DNA of 64,000 bases from Tetracladium setigerum (taxonomy: Eukaryota > Ascomycota > Leotiomycetes > Helotiales): contig PZJY01000002.1 in the NCBI GenBank assembly GCA_031472005.1, forward strand, positions 3,348,001-3,412,000. The letters run 5' to 3'. Within the stretch, counting starts at the first letter, position 1, and the number at the start of each line of letters is the position of its first letter. Shown here piece after piece: positions 24,968 to 44,319 of this stretch. Both the position numbers and the translations under genes were made by a program. The notes beneath the pieces are model-generated. The model worked only from the letters and a program-made list of their open reading frames with translations. It made no database searches and was not told the DNA's origin.

Positions 24968-27515
24968 TCCGTAATTTCAAGATCTAGTACAGGCAAGTGG
25001 TTCGGCGGATCCCAGTGTCAATCATTGATCTTTCAACCTGGTTCTCCAAGGGGGTCAAGTGAGAAGGGATCTTTCTGGAAGACTTCTCCCCCAGAGCTCA
25101 TTTAAACTTCAATGCATCGTTATTCAATACACTTCCCTAGCGTGATTGATAATTGATCACTCATCAATAGTTGAGCCAGCCGTCTCTCCCACGACTTTTC
25201 GTAGTTTTTTTTGTCCTTTTTTTTTATAGTTTTTTTCGTTTGCGGGAGTAACTCCCACTTTTGCTTCTTGAAGTTTTTCGATTACTGTATAGTCACAGCA
25301 TTCATTTCCAGTCAGTACCTCGTAGTACCATGGAAACATCTATGTTTAAGTCTCAAATAAACGACAGCCAAGGCTGAACCCCTCGTCGAATCGTGAGCAT
25401 ATTCGGGTGCCAGATCCGAAACACGGACTCTGCCCCAAGAACAATCAAAAAGCCATGTGGACTCTTTTTTTGAAAATTTAATCAATAATCTTTCGATGCT
25501 GCCCAAAAGTTACAGATTAGATCAGCCAAGATGATCAAATCTCAAAGACCTTGCACAGAATCAATCCCTGAGTTTGCCAGCAATATGCCCGCGTGACTTG
25601 TGGGTATTGGACCATTGGTACTGGTTTTTTGACCCGCACGGATTAGCAAGCGATCCAAACAGACAGCTGTCAAATTCGAAGCCAAAAACGCGGTCATCTG
25701 TGCGTGCGGTGGGCGAGTTTGAAAGTATTGACTTGCTTCCATGTTCAAACGGTAAGTCTCACTTCCCCACCAATGGGTCTCATCTTACAGTACAGTAGAC
25801 CCATCATCCAAAATTAAGCACATGTCAAATAAAGGCTCACCAATCACCGAAAGCAATAATTGCTCTTTTTATCCAAAGCACTCTCAACGTTGATATCAAT
25901 AAATTCCAACCAAACAAATATCACCCAATGCCGAAAAGGCTCATGAAACCAAACACATCCATCCAAGATGATAGGGTCAATCTGGCTCAGAGCCAAAACG
26001 TCACCGCCCAACCAATAAACGGCCCCTGCCTGCCTGCCCTGCCTGCCTGTCCACAAAAGTAGCCAATGTCTCGCCTGAAGCCGCCAAGCGCGCTCAACAC
26101 ACACCCTTAAAGCAACCATGCATGAAAATGCAATATCAACCTCGTTAATGCATGAGCCCTTTCCATTTAAATCTCCGAAATCTACGGCCCAAATCGATAG
26201 TGCTTTTATCGATGGCCACTTGGATGCAATTTGATCCATTCAGATCGCCGTCGTCAGCAGTATGAACAGATTTGATTGTGATTTCACAAAAAAGACGCGC
26301 CCTTGAAATTGGATTATTGGACCACGACCGGGCAGGCCCAAGAAAAGGGGCAACAATGTATGAAATTATACCCTGGGATTGATGCATATGAACGGCCTGG
26401 GTCTCGGAGGCTTGCGGAACAATGGCTGTGACGTGGGTACCCGGCTTTGGGGATTCCGTTGATCATGCCCTGAAAGAGTTGTGGAGGGGTGTGTCTTGCT
26501 TTTCTCGGAGGGGTAGAGAAGTGAGGCAAAGGCAAGGCAGGCGTTCGTTTGACATCGTAAGGTTAATTGTGCGTTGTTCGTCTTTGCTTTGATGTGGTTC
26601 CATGGGTTTCCACAATTTTGACTCGTTGCCTCGCTCGCTCGTCGTTGAGTCGTCATGCTCAGGGTAGCCAGGGCTGGCACCTGGAAACATCGAAGGAAAC
26701 ATCTTGGGGGAACAGGAAGTTGCGCCGAGATCCTGCAACTGGAGTGGAACTCTGGATATCATTATGGAATGTAGGACACTGACTCAACAGCTAAGTAATA
26801 ACTATCTACAAGATTATTTTGCTTCTTTTTCTAAAACCCGCTCAAGGACTTGCGTTGCTCACATAACTTCATCAAGAAAATGTTTCCCCTCCTCCGCGTA
26901 CAATAATGAAATAGGAAATATGTTTATGTTGTGTGTGTGTGAAAAGGGGACTCGCCAAAACAAAGATAACAGCAAAGAAATCAAAACGCTTGTGTGCAGT
27001 AAGAGAACAACAAAATGGGGGGTATTGTCCTCGCCAAAAGATATAAACAAAAATTTCAAAACAAACCAAAAAAAAACTTTGACGCAAGGAAAATTATGGT
27101 CCCGCTTCGCTTCTGACCGTACTGTTCGAATTTCATCCCGTACTCCTCCATGAATGCGCCTGCCTCCCGGGTATCTGACCTCCTATGCCATGCTCTTCAT
27201 ATATCAATCATCGATGTTCCAAGTATTAAAACGTGTTTCGGTGCGTGCCGGCCGCAGAAAATGTTGAATCAAGAAGAAGAATCTGTGTATGCGCGCGATC
27301 ATCTAACCAGATAGGATGAAGAGATGCTTGCGGTTGAGGTTTTTGTTGAATGCGAGAAGTGGCGGATGCTTGGTACGCTTTCATATTGGAAAGGATTTGG
27401 CGTCGAGACATAATCCACGTTGTAGGATTCTGGAGTGGACTCCTCCGGCTCGTTCGAGCTAGAATACTGTGTCCCCAGGGTCAGAAGCGTGCGCTTCCTC
27501 TGGAGACGCGGGATG

Positions 27516-28614
27516 CTATACATCACCATCACCATCACCGTCATCATCCCCATCCCCATCTCCTTCACCAAGGCCACCACCGCCACCAGCAAGCTCTTCT
27601 GCCTTGTCCTTGCATGCAGTAGATGTGAAGCCTGTGCCAACTTTCTGTGCCACGATTCGCCATTTGTCTTGCTCGTACTCATGGAGGGCGGTTTGAAGCT
27701 TTTGGATCTGTTGCAAGTTAGAGGCCACCAAACACAACAGGAAATAACCTGGAACCTACAGTCTCGTCTGTCCACTGCGTAGTTTTGGCCTTCAGTTTTG
27801 TGCAATATCGTACTTGCAGTGTTCCTGAAGACCGACCTGGAAAGAACTCGGCGATTTGCTTCCAGGTTAGAGACTTATTTTCCTTGAGATCGACAAGAAG
27901 TGTATCATCTTCAGCTGTAAATTTGAGCTTCGGGCCGCGGGGTTTCGCAGCTGGCTCGGGCATCCCTTCCATTCCAACCATGCTTGGTGCACCAATTGAC
28001 ATCTGACTCGATTCTCCATCAGCTCGAAAGCGTTTCCCTGTTCCATCAATAGTAATAGGAATCTGATGAGAATGATAGGGTGCTGGCTGCTGTTGCGCAA
28101 GTCCATGGCCATGACCATGACCGTACGGATTCATAGACTGATGCTGTATCATCGAGGGCCCTCCCATTTGCATTTCTCCATGATGCATGTGTTGTTCAGG
28201 CAAACCCCCCATTCCTAACTCTCGTCCCATATCATCTGTCCTCGGTCGTTTCGTCCCCGTTGCGTGCTGCTGTGACTGATGAGACTGATGCGGTTGATGC
28301 ACAGAACTGCTTGGATGGCCCATATCTTGCCTACCACCGTAATGGGGAGGCGGTTGGTGTTGATTTGACATCCGGGGTACACCTGTGAATATGTGATGTG
28401 GCGAATACTGGAGTTGGGGTGGGTTTGGGTGAAGATGTTGATTGTGTGAAGGAATATGACCTCCGTGATGCGGATTGATGCTTTGAGATTCGCCGCCGTG
28501 CTGAATTACTTGTGGGTGCGTGAAAATACGCTCCTCTGGATGCGAGTCGGCTGGTGCGCCATAGTTGATATAAGTATTCTGGCCTTCTTCGTGGCCTGGT
28601 CGATATCCAGACAT
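27516..28614 (-). CDS. Two-repeat Myb/SANT-domain DNA-binding protein
   Basis: This is a probable nuclear DNA-binding protein. Two exons, 28614-27760 and 27707-27516, join in phase 0 after a 52-bp intron with a CTAAC branch site, giving 348 residues. The N-terminal ~225 residues are His-, Gln-, Pro- and Met-rich (many HH and HQ pairs), as in fungal transcriptional regulators. The first SANT/Myb repeat (residues ~231-278) reads KFTAEDDTLLVDLKENKSLT then WKQIAEFFPGRSSGTLQVRY. The second (~279-333), crossing the intron, has QWTDETIQKLQTALHEYEQD and KWRIVAQKVGTGFTSTAC. The protein ends in a Gly tract and alternating Gly-Asp. The start at 28614 (MSGYRPGHEE) is the first in-frame ATG; the ATG four bases upstream is in another frame. 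I do not recognise a named orthologue. Confidence 0.85.
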
Positions 28615-31544
28615 GCATGGATTCCTCCGCCACAGCGAGCTGCCAACGCAGTTCGCTGGGGCAAAGTTACTAAGTGCTGAATCACCGCTTAGGAGCGTTG
28701 ATGTTTCCAAAGTCTTGTTGACGTTGTGTTGCTTGACGATTGTTGTGTGCTGCGCGACTCTGCGTGTTTCGAAAGTTTTGCTATATAATGCGGTTCTATA
28801 GGTTGCCCGTTGAATAGGCGACTACGGCATTTGTCCTCCAGATGCAATAGGAAAGACTTGAAACTCAAAGCTTGCCTTCTTCCGTGAGGGGCGCTGTTCC
28901 GCTATCAGGCGGTAGGTAGTTGTAAGGAATTAATAATGAATGGGTAAGTTGAAAAAAAATAGAGAGGGTGGTAGGGAGGCGCCTTTGCGTTATATCTTTC
29001 GTGTGATCAGCAGAGGACCAGGCATTGATGAAAATGTCGTAGCCAGTAATTAAAGGTACGGACGCGTATTGCAATGACTCAAAAGAGAATTTTGATTCGC
29101 TGTGGCCGAGACGGTAGATGTGTTGGGCAGGTAGGCGGAAGATGCTTTTTGGGGAGCCATCAATTCCTTTGGATTATGCCCTGCTGCCGGCATGGTATCT
29201 CCATAACCAGATTGAGACAACCAAGCAAAGGAGATCCCGAGCCGATAGAGCATTCGGACGAGGGGGAGGACTAGCATGGGGACCAGAAGTAGGTGTTTGG
29301 CTCATGAGACCTTGACAAGCAGGGACAACGATGGCCGTCATACTCCACTTGGAGGGGGGTGGAGGGGAGAGACGCCTCGAAAGGGCTGAGAGTGGGATGA
29401 GATACACGGGAGAGCAGTCTCTGAACAGGCATTAGAATAGCTCTAGAAGCTGCATGGAAGCATATAAAACCAGGTTGTGGATTGGCAATTGGGTGTGGCG
29501 ATTGATGAAACCCTTGAGCATTTGAACAGGCCAAGTTAAATCCCCTGCTCTCATCCCGGGACCCGAAGATTCTTCTCGATCTGATGTTCATGCGACAACA
29601 TGGGTTTAGGCCCTGGCTTCAATAAAGAATAAAAGGGGCCAAGTGAAGGAAGTGAAGAATGGAGGGACAGCACTGCGGTCCAATCTGGCGGAAATGAGTA
29701 AAACAATGCGAAAGCCCCAAATGGGTGGAAGTGAACTATTTTCTATTGAAAGTCAGGTAACACGCTTTAGATGATGGTCAATGGCTGACTGACAAGGGGC
29801 ACGAATGCGGTAGTAATTCGGGGAACACCCGGATTATAGGGAGAGAGAGGGAGCATGTCGATATCATGTACAAAAATAGTGCTGATATGTCTATCATCTC
29901 GCGTTAACAACAAGGTGTTCAGCTGCCTCGTGGTTGAGATCGTCCACTAAGTTACTACTTCTTAGTTCACCCGAGGAGTTGGCATCCATCGTTGTTGCTT
30001 TGACCCATTTCCGGAGAAATAAAGAAGAGTTGGGATTGAATGGCATCACCATGGTAGCCAGGATTGCACGGATCAACAACGTGTGGTGGGCGTCATAATA
30101 TTGGAGGATCCCTGGAATGTTCAATGTCAACCTTGTCCAATTCCAGGTTCTGCTGCTAAAATTGGAATATATTCAACGTCTATGTATTACATTACCTCCT
30201 GGATAAAGTTATGATCTTCGATTGCCACAGTTCGTGCAAGTTTTTTTAACTTTCAATTTTTCGGCATGGTGGGATTGTATTTGCAAGTTGGCAGACACCA
30301 CACCACCACACCGGACCTTGGGGCTTACATCCGTAACGTCTTCGACCAGCTGCTGCGAACCGGATTGGAAGTGCTGCGACCGCAAGCCGTTCGACGCTGT
30401 GACGTTATCTGAGCCCTAACCTGGGTCATGGGGCTCTGGGACTCGGAGAGACCTGGGAGGGAGCCTCCTCCGGCAAGGGCAGAGACGAGGATGGCTGGAT
30501 GGCGGACTGTGGGGTGGGTGTGCTCTCTCTTTGTGTGTGTGGAAAGCAAGTAGGGATGGATGGTGGTTGAAAATGTGACAGTAGTAGCAGGCAGTGAACG
30601 GTGTAACATGTAGAGTAGCAGTTCGTCTGAGTTCGTCTGAGGTAGATGATGCAGCGCACAGATGTACCAACGCCACCTTGAAACAACATCCGGGGGTGTT
30701 GTTTGGAAGGCATGTTTGCAAGACAAGCCAATGAAGCCAAAAGGCGATGTGTCATTGTGTAGGTGTTCTTGATAATGGATGACAGATGCGCTTGTTGCGC
30801 CAGTGGTGTTTCTAGTAGTAGTTGTGGCGGCGATGGTGGTCATGATGAAAGGTAGTCAAAATTAGATTTGCTGGTGCCGAAAAGGAGGGAGGTCAAAATA
30901 GATTCTGTATGTAGGTACTGCACTGTATTGTACATCACCTACCAACCTTGGGAGGGGAGGAATTGTGTTTAGCCTGCGGTACCTGCATCCGTCTTTCGCA
31001 TATCCGCATTCCTCGTTCTGCATCATTCTGCATCTGTCCTGTATCTGTATCTGTATCTGCCTTGCCTGCATCTGGACGACCGAGGTGAGAGGTGAACCCC
31101 CTGGCTGGTGGGCGTACTACCTACCCGTTGTTGCACCGCCGTTGCCATCTTCACTGTACGAAGTACGCATAATGCAATTGAGACACCGTGCGAGCATTTC
31201 AGTTGTCGGGTCGTCGACTTCCAGGCACAAATGAGCAGGTCAAGAATACGGATTGGGCAATTAAATGTGGTCACCGGCGGCAGCTGCAGCTACGCCAAGC
31301 AAAATCAGTGTCGCATAAAAACGGGCCTACCAACAAACTCACGATGTCGAGCGCTCCAGCCCTTCCAATATATTCTTGTCATGATCATTGGCTTACTATA
31401 CAAATAACACTTTGGTACACTACACCCCACACTCCGCTTTAACGCCGCCCAAAAACATGGTGCTGAAATCTTCCTTCAATTTCCATTCCGGATCCCGTGT
31501 AACGCACCACTACCACCCAGTACATCCCATCAATTACGAATCCT
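28615..31544. other. Intergenic region, Myb gene to Prp8 3' end
   Basis: In 2.9 kb I see no credible gene. Open frames of up to 172 codons on the minus strand (30.3-30.8 kb) are Thr/Ser/His-rich with overlapping open frames in all phases, typical of low-complexity DNA. The Myb gene promoter lies at its left end and the Prp8 3' region at its right end. Confidence 0.5.
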
Positions 31545-38765
<7,221 letters not shown>

Positions 38766-39067
38766 TTTAATGATGGCCAAACTGTCTCCAAGCCCCTTGC
38801 GATGAGTCGAGTCTGGTGCTGGAGTTGTCGCAAGCCAGGTTGACGATGGAGAAAATAAAGTCTCGGTCGCGGTTGCCATGCCATGCAATGTTACTTGGCA
38901 TCACAACCCAAAGTGGACTAGCGCTAGTGAAGCCATATGATTGGCTCGCTACTGCCCACAGAACTTTCGACCTGGAAATCCATCTCTGGAAATTTGAAGT
39001 ACGCCTTTTTTCGAGATCTCATCGACGACAACAGCACCACTCGACATCACCGCCAACAACCGCCAAG
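38766..39067. promoter_or_regulatory. Divergent promoter shared by prp8 and the eL34 gene
   Basis: Only 302 bp separate the start codons of two divergently transcribed housekeeping genes, so both promoters must lie here or overlap the neighbouring leader. No TATA box is obvious. The side next to eL34 has CAACGACAACAG/CACCACTCG-type sequence. Confidence 0.6.
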
Positions 39068-39727
39068 ATGCCGTCCAACAGATTGACCTACAGACGCCGA
39101 AACCCGTGAGTCCCTACAAGAGCGATGTTGGAGGATAGAAATTGATGCAAAGCCAGGTACAACACACGGTCGAACAAAGTTCGCATTGTCAAGACTCCAG
39201 GCGGTTCCCTCCGATACCTACACATCAAGAAGGCCGGTACTGCGCCAAAATGCGGTGACTGCGGTATCAAGCTCCCAGGTGTAAGTACTCCAAGTTAGGC
39301 ACAGATGGGAAGAGGACATATGGGGTTTTGCAGCGGGGCGGGACGAAAGTTGGATATATTCGATCACTTTCAACGGCCGCTGGATGGTGCTACAATTCGG
39401 TTTCGACTGCTGGATCTGCGGCCAGAGTCAAATTGAATGTACCGCCAAATGGCGGCAGTCAAAGTGTCGAATTTTGAAGGAAATTCAAGCATGATGAGGG
39501 GCGCGCCTTGCTCAGTATTAATGCTAACACCACAATCACAACAGATCCCAGCTCTCCGACCTCGCGAGTATGCTACCATCTCCCGCCCAAAGAAGACTGT
39601 TCAACGTGCCTATGGTGGATCAAGATGTGCCAACTGCGTTCGGGACCGTATTGTTCGTGCGTTCTTGATCGAGGAGCAGAAGATTGTAAAGAAGGTTCTG
39701 AAGGAGACTGCCCAAAAGAAGCGTTAA
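39068..39727 (+). CDS. rpl34: 60S ribosomal protein eL34
   Basis: This is a structural protein of the large ribosomal subunit. Exons are 39068-39105, 39157-39280 and 39545-39727, giving 114 residues. The first exon is very short (MPSNRLTYRRRN), as in many fungal ribosomal protein genes. The basic sequence is typical: RIVKTPGGSLRYLHIKKAG, two CxxC-type pairs (CGDCG and CANC) expected to bind zinc, and the Lys-rich C-terminus KETAQKKR. The second intron is 264 bp, much longer than the others in this window, and contains a perfect CCGCC-AAAT-GGCGG hairpin, so it could host another RNA. The gene is transcribed away from prp8. Confidence 0.96.
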
Positions 39728-40612
39728 GGATGAGATATGATATCACTGCTTGGGGGTTTCGCTTGGGGAAGGGTTGCATATACAGCGGGGAAAAGCTGTG
39801 GATGGCTCGATAGTTCTCTACGAAATTCATGAGACTCTTTTGCGCAACAACCAATTGGCAAATAATGTGCACATCCAAGGACTCAATGACAGCGGTTTGT
39901 GAGAAAGGAGGGTTCTAATGGAACAAAATTTTACCATCAAAAGCTGATTTGCTCTTGCGGGAACGTTGTTGGTCAACAAATACGATGGGAGAGGCCAAAA
40001 ACCAGGCTCAGACAACCCAGGAGATCATAAGCTCCCAGTGAAATGTGGTCTCAATATCCCAACCTTATGGTCGTCTTCACTACGACTGTGAGGTAAGGTA
40101 TAAACTAACAGACATGTGATCTTTATAAAGGACTTCTGGAGACTTGACTTAAGCGAACTTACCTCTAGCACACTATTGTAAAGAGACTCTCGAGTTGCTG
40201 TACAGGACTTCACATCTCTTAGGACGAAAAAGCTCCCTCAAGAAGGCTATCGATGGCCCAGAAAACTCATGAATTTTTGGATCTGGTATTTATTCATGAT
40301 GTCAAAATTCCGCCTCAACGTCATCCATATAAATTCCATAGAAAAAGAGTTTCTCAATTTAGTTGTCTACGAGTGGAAGAAGTGACGATGCCTGCATTCA
40401 GTCGCGTCACCCAACGGCTCACGCGACTGACAGGCTTGTGACCGGTGCAACTTCCAAATGACTCGATAGCTTCCTTATCGAACCCCACAACAACATCTCG
40501 GGGAGGCTCTCTCCCTCTCCCTTTCCTTTTCTCTGCACATCTCGTCTTCTTCTGCGTGAAGCGACGGCCATCTCTTAAACCCTACGAGTATACCCGCTGC
40601 TAAATTCGCAAT
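39728..40612. other. Intergenic region, eL34 to alkaline phosphatase
   Basis: 885 bp without a credible gene. The left part is the eL34 3' region. The last ~170 bp before 40613 are CT-rich (CTCTCTCCCTCTCCC near 40505), a likely promoter/leader. Confidence 0.5.
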
Positions 40613-42560
40613 ATGCCGTCCAACGAGCCATTGTTCGCGACGGGCCGCCCTGGCTCCAGCCAAAGCGATGAACTCACAGCTGCCGCACAAGAAGATGATG
40701 CCTTGCTTGGAACTCGAAAGGGTGCCTGGAGCAATAATTATCGGGACAGGGCCAGAACTGGTTTCTGGTGGGACATGGTTTTACTTGTCTGGGCTGTTAC
40801 TGCAACGGCTGCGGTCGTCATTTTAGGAGTTCTTTATCAACTCCAAGCTGGACATCACGATGGCCCAAGAAGCACACAGGGAAGCGAAATCTTATCTTCA
40901 TGGTTTCTGATGGCATGGGTCCGGCAAGTCTCAGTCTCACAAGAAGCTTCCGACAATTCAAGGATGGTGAGCTTAATATACTAAGCCATTACTGCTCTGA
41001 CGTCTTCAACTAATCCTCTTTCATAGATCTACCTCTCAACGACGTTCTCGAGCTCGATAAACACTTTATTGGATCTTCAAGAACAAGATCAAGTAACAGT
41101 TTAGTGACCGATTCGGCGGCGGGAGCAACCGCCTTCTCTTGTGGTTTGAAGAGCTACAATGGTGCTATCTCGATTTTGCCAGACCATACACCCTGTGGGA
41201 CCGTCCTCGAAGCAGCGAAGAAGGCAGGATATTTAACTGGGCTGGTGGTCACTACGGACTTGACTGATGCAACGCCTGCATGCTTCGCTTCTCATGTAAA
41301 CATGAGATGGGAAGGGGACAAAATTGCGCAACAAGAGGTGGGAGAGCATCCGTTGGGTCGTGTTGTTGATCTGATGCTTGGTGGTGGACGATGCCACTTC
41401 TTGCCCAATACCACCGAAGGCAGCTGTCGAGCTGACGACCGGGATATTACAAAACTCGCTCAAGGTTAGTCCAGTTTCTTGAGGGAAAGCGGCAGTATTC
41501 GCCAGCTTAAGTAATGATTTTAAAAACTAATACTCAGCAGACAAGTATGGTTGGAACTATATTCACACGCGAAAGGAGTTCGACAACTTAAAGTCAGGCA
41601 AAGCTGTCAAACTTCCTCTATTGGGCCTCTTCGCCAACACTGATGTACCCTACGAGCTTGATCGTCGCAACATGGCTGATGTTTATCCTTCTTTGGATGA
41701 GATGGCCCAAGTTGCTCTCACAGCTCTGGAGGCAGCCACAAAAGACAGTGACAAAGGCTTTTTCTTGATGATTGAGGGTAGCCGAATCGATCATGCTGGC
41801 CACGGAAATGATCCTGCAGCACAGGTTCACGAAGTGCTTGCATACGACAAGGCTTTCTCCAGAGTGGTGGATTTCATTGACAAATCGCCCCAACCAGGAA
41901 TGCTGATTGCAACTTCTGATCACGAAACCGGCGGCTTGTCCGTTGCTCGACGTAAGTCTCCTCCGCTAAAGTCTCACACTTGACCAACACTCATATTGAT
42001 ACAGAACTCGACTCCGCCTATCCTGAATACAGGTGGCTGCCACAAGCGTTACTGAATGCCTCCCACTCAGCAGAGAACCTTGCTGTGAAATTAAATTCTC
42101 ACATTGCTCAAGGGGTGATGGTGACCTGAAGTCGTACATCGGTGGCCTCATCAAGCAAGGCTTGGGTATTGTTGATCCCTCAGCTTACGAAATCGAGAGA
42201 CTTTACGAAAACCCGCAGCTGGGCGCCTACTACTTTGCTGATATGGTCAGCAGACGTGCCCAAATCGGCTGGTCAACCCATGGTCACTCTGCAGTGGATG
42301 TGAACGTCTACGCCTATCCACCACAAGGCTCTGAAATTCTTCGTGGTAACCATGAAAATATTGAGGTCGGAGAATTTCTGCAAAACTATCTCGATCTTGA
42401 CGTCGAGCCCATCACAAATGAGCTTGTTAAGAACCTGAACACCTTCAATATTGCCGAACAGCATCCTTGGACTGGCCGTGTTCCAACCTCGCAGGAAATG
42501 GAAGCTTTGCTTCTTGTACACGAAACGGAGCGTCATGGCGTGGCCTCCGTCATGGTCTGA
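40613..42560 (+). CDS. pho8: Vacuolar-type alkaline phosphatase, Pho8-like (two apparent frameshifts)
   Basis: This is a type II membrane metallophosphatase that removes phosphate from monoesters, vacuolar in yeast. Exons are 40613-40966, 41027-41464, 41541-41951 and 42005-42560. An N-terminal cytosolic segment is followed by one membrane anchor (MVLLVWAVTATAAVVILGVL, about residue 53-72). Active-site blocks are present: LIFMVSDGMGP (metal-binding Asp), VTDSAAGATAFSCG (nucleophile Ser148), MIEGSRIDHAGHGNDP, ATSDHETGGLSV and STHGHSAVDV, covering the zinc and magnesium ligands. The frame breaks twice, at CCC 40864-40866 (DGP|KKHTGKRN) and GGGG 42112-42115 (IAQG|GDGDLKS). One added base at each gives 586 residues, the usual size, with all splice phases consistent. 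Intron 3 carries a canonical ACTAAT branch just before the acceptor. Confidence 0.93.
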
Positions 42561-42861
42561 TTTTTTGTTCCTTGTTCAAACACTGCCGGATGCATTTTTA
42601 AACGATAGAAATACCCACCCTACATCGTCTAGTATTGTTTTATCATGCCAGCCCTTAGCTTGTACATTTTCTAAATAGATGATCTAGAAGACGTTGGTGC
42701 CTCTCACGTTTGACTACATTTTTGCTAAGAATTTGTGACATGGCAGTGCTTTATGTTTTAAATAATGTCGGAGTTGTTCATTTCATTATTACACCTCAAG
42801 TTCCCATCACCTTGTCAGAGTTAATTACTGCCACATCAACTCAACCATCCACAACTTCCAC
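42561..42861. other. Intergenic region downstream of the phosphatase
   Basis: About 300 bp of AT-rich 3' sequence between the convergent phosphatase and the small Cys-rich gene. Nothing else was seen. Confidence 0.5.
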
Positions 42862-43182
42862 TCATTCCATTCTCCTCCAGCCAACCCCAATTCTCTCCGA
42901 CCCCGGTCCAAATCTCGCACCACTCATCCCAACCCTCTGATAATGTGGCACGTCCGCCGCATTGTTTCTACACTCCCACGAACAACACGCATTCCAATAT
43001 CTTCTTCTTGTATTCCAACCATGTGGTAGACATTGATCCCCGACATGAAACGGAAGGCCTGGTCGTGCGCATTCGGCGGGATCATTGATGCGTTCAAGCT
43101 CACAACGCAAAATGTTGCAGTTCTGGTCGGCGAGGAGGTTGCGGTGACCACAGAGCCATACGTCTTGAAGGAACCAGCACAT
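42862..43182 (-). CDS. Small Cys-rich protein of unknown function
   Basis: This single open frame of 106 residues begins MCWFLQDVWLCGHRN at an ATG in good context (GATAAAATG). Eight of its nine Cys lie in residues 2-71 (pattern CGH, C, C, C, C, CC, then SWECRNN), and it has many Trp and Arg residues. There is no signal peptide. Small fungal proteins with a 'CGH...C...C' layout are common and are thought to bind metal, but I cannot name this one. Codon order and composition look protein-like, and the alternative frame on the same strand lacks the regular Cys spacing. A pure chance frame is still possible. Confidence 0.45.
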   Translation of the reverse strand: MCWFLQDVWLCGHRNLLADQNCNILRCELERINDPAECARPGLPFHVGDQCLPHGWNTRRRYWNACCSWECRNNAADVPHYQRVGMSGARFGPGSERIGVGWRRME

Positions 43183-44319
43183 TTTATCGTGAAGCGCTTA
43201 TGGGGAAGTTGGACAGGTAGGTAAGTAGATTTGAGAGATGTTTTGGATTTCCGATGGTGAGTTGTAGGAGATGTATTCATGGGAGATATCTGGGAGGATC
43301 TCAGGAGTAGTTATATAGACGCCGCAATAGGGTTCACCTTAAGAAAATGACTACTAGTATGGTCCTTTCAAACACCAGATAGCGAGAGTGACTATATCCA
43401 TTCTATCAGGAAAACATAGTACGGTCATTAACGAAGAACTGAGTGCAGAAGTCGTTGATTGCAGAATCTCCAGTACAATTCTCTGGCTCGGATGTGTGAG
43501 CAATCCAATAGTAGCATGTTCGCATGACGTTAATCGAGGATAGTTTGACGACAAACTATGAAAACTTCCAATTCCTTTTGTCATTCTGGGGTAGGAGGTT
43601 TTTGTGTTTGATAGCGGTGACTACCACGCTCTTGGATGTGAGTGATCCAAATGGGGTTTGTCGCGCAAACGAAAAAGCTTTCTATGTGTCACTTCGGAAG
43701 AGTGGTTGAAAGTGCTGGTACTTACTATATTTTCTTGTAACAAGCTCGTTGTTGGGTCTGTAAAGATGCAATTGGAAGTTATGGATTTTCCGAATGAGTT
43801 ACGTGAACAACAAGTGGGAGCTTGTCGATGGAATCTTGATCAGAGGATCTGAAGGGACATGAAATTTATCTTGAATTCAAGTTTATCAATAAAGAACCCC
43901 AAACTTCCATGAGCTTGCTTCATTGTTTCGATGTTCAAATATGAAACGAAGTAGTATACATTGATTTCTCAAGGCCATGTTGATATTGCCCTTATCTCTT
44001 CCCTCACAATATTCACAACCAAGGAGACTTCGAAATCTAAACTAGAAATCCAACCAGAAATACATAGCATGTAAAATACAAGCACTAGCAGGATGACTAA
44101 TGACTTAAATGGTTCCCATTCTCAGCAACACAAAAACAAAGCTGAAAGGATAAAGTCAATGTTGGCAGGCGAGGATTCGGTTTCATATTGATCGTCTCGA
44201 GTAAGCCCAATAGGCCTTCCATGGAAGCTTCCACTCCGTCGTCCTTAACTCTGGCTTGAAAACATCAAAATCCATCTTCTCCAATCTCTCAAGCCATAAT
44301 CTTGTTGGTAATGCTTGCA
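43183..44319. other. Intergenic region
   Basis: 1.1 kb, AT-rich, with only short open frames without protein character. It includes the promoter of the Cys-rich gene on its left and the 3' end of the NDUFAF6 homologue on its right. Confidence 0.5.

Larger units (their letters stand above)
20907..27515. other. Gene-free 6.6-kb block with inverted repeats
   Basis: No open frame here looks like a conserved protein; the longest are under 150 residues with random composition. The block is visibly more AT-rich than the gene clusters. It holds several near-perfect inverted repeats (23542-23565, 24277-24312, 24898-24967) and a CCTGC tandem near 26025-26050. I saw no transposase, reverse transcriptase, LTR pair or rRNA. 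It could be degraded repeat DNA or simply a large intergenic spacer. Confidence 0.5.

Noticed and set aside
30325..30843. 172-codon minus-strand open frame
   Set aside because: Thr/Ser/His-rich, with two other long overlapping frames on the same strand, which is typical of low-complexity DNA.
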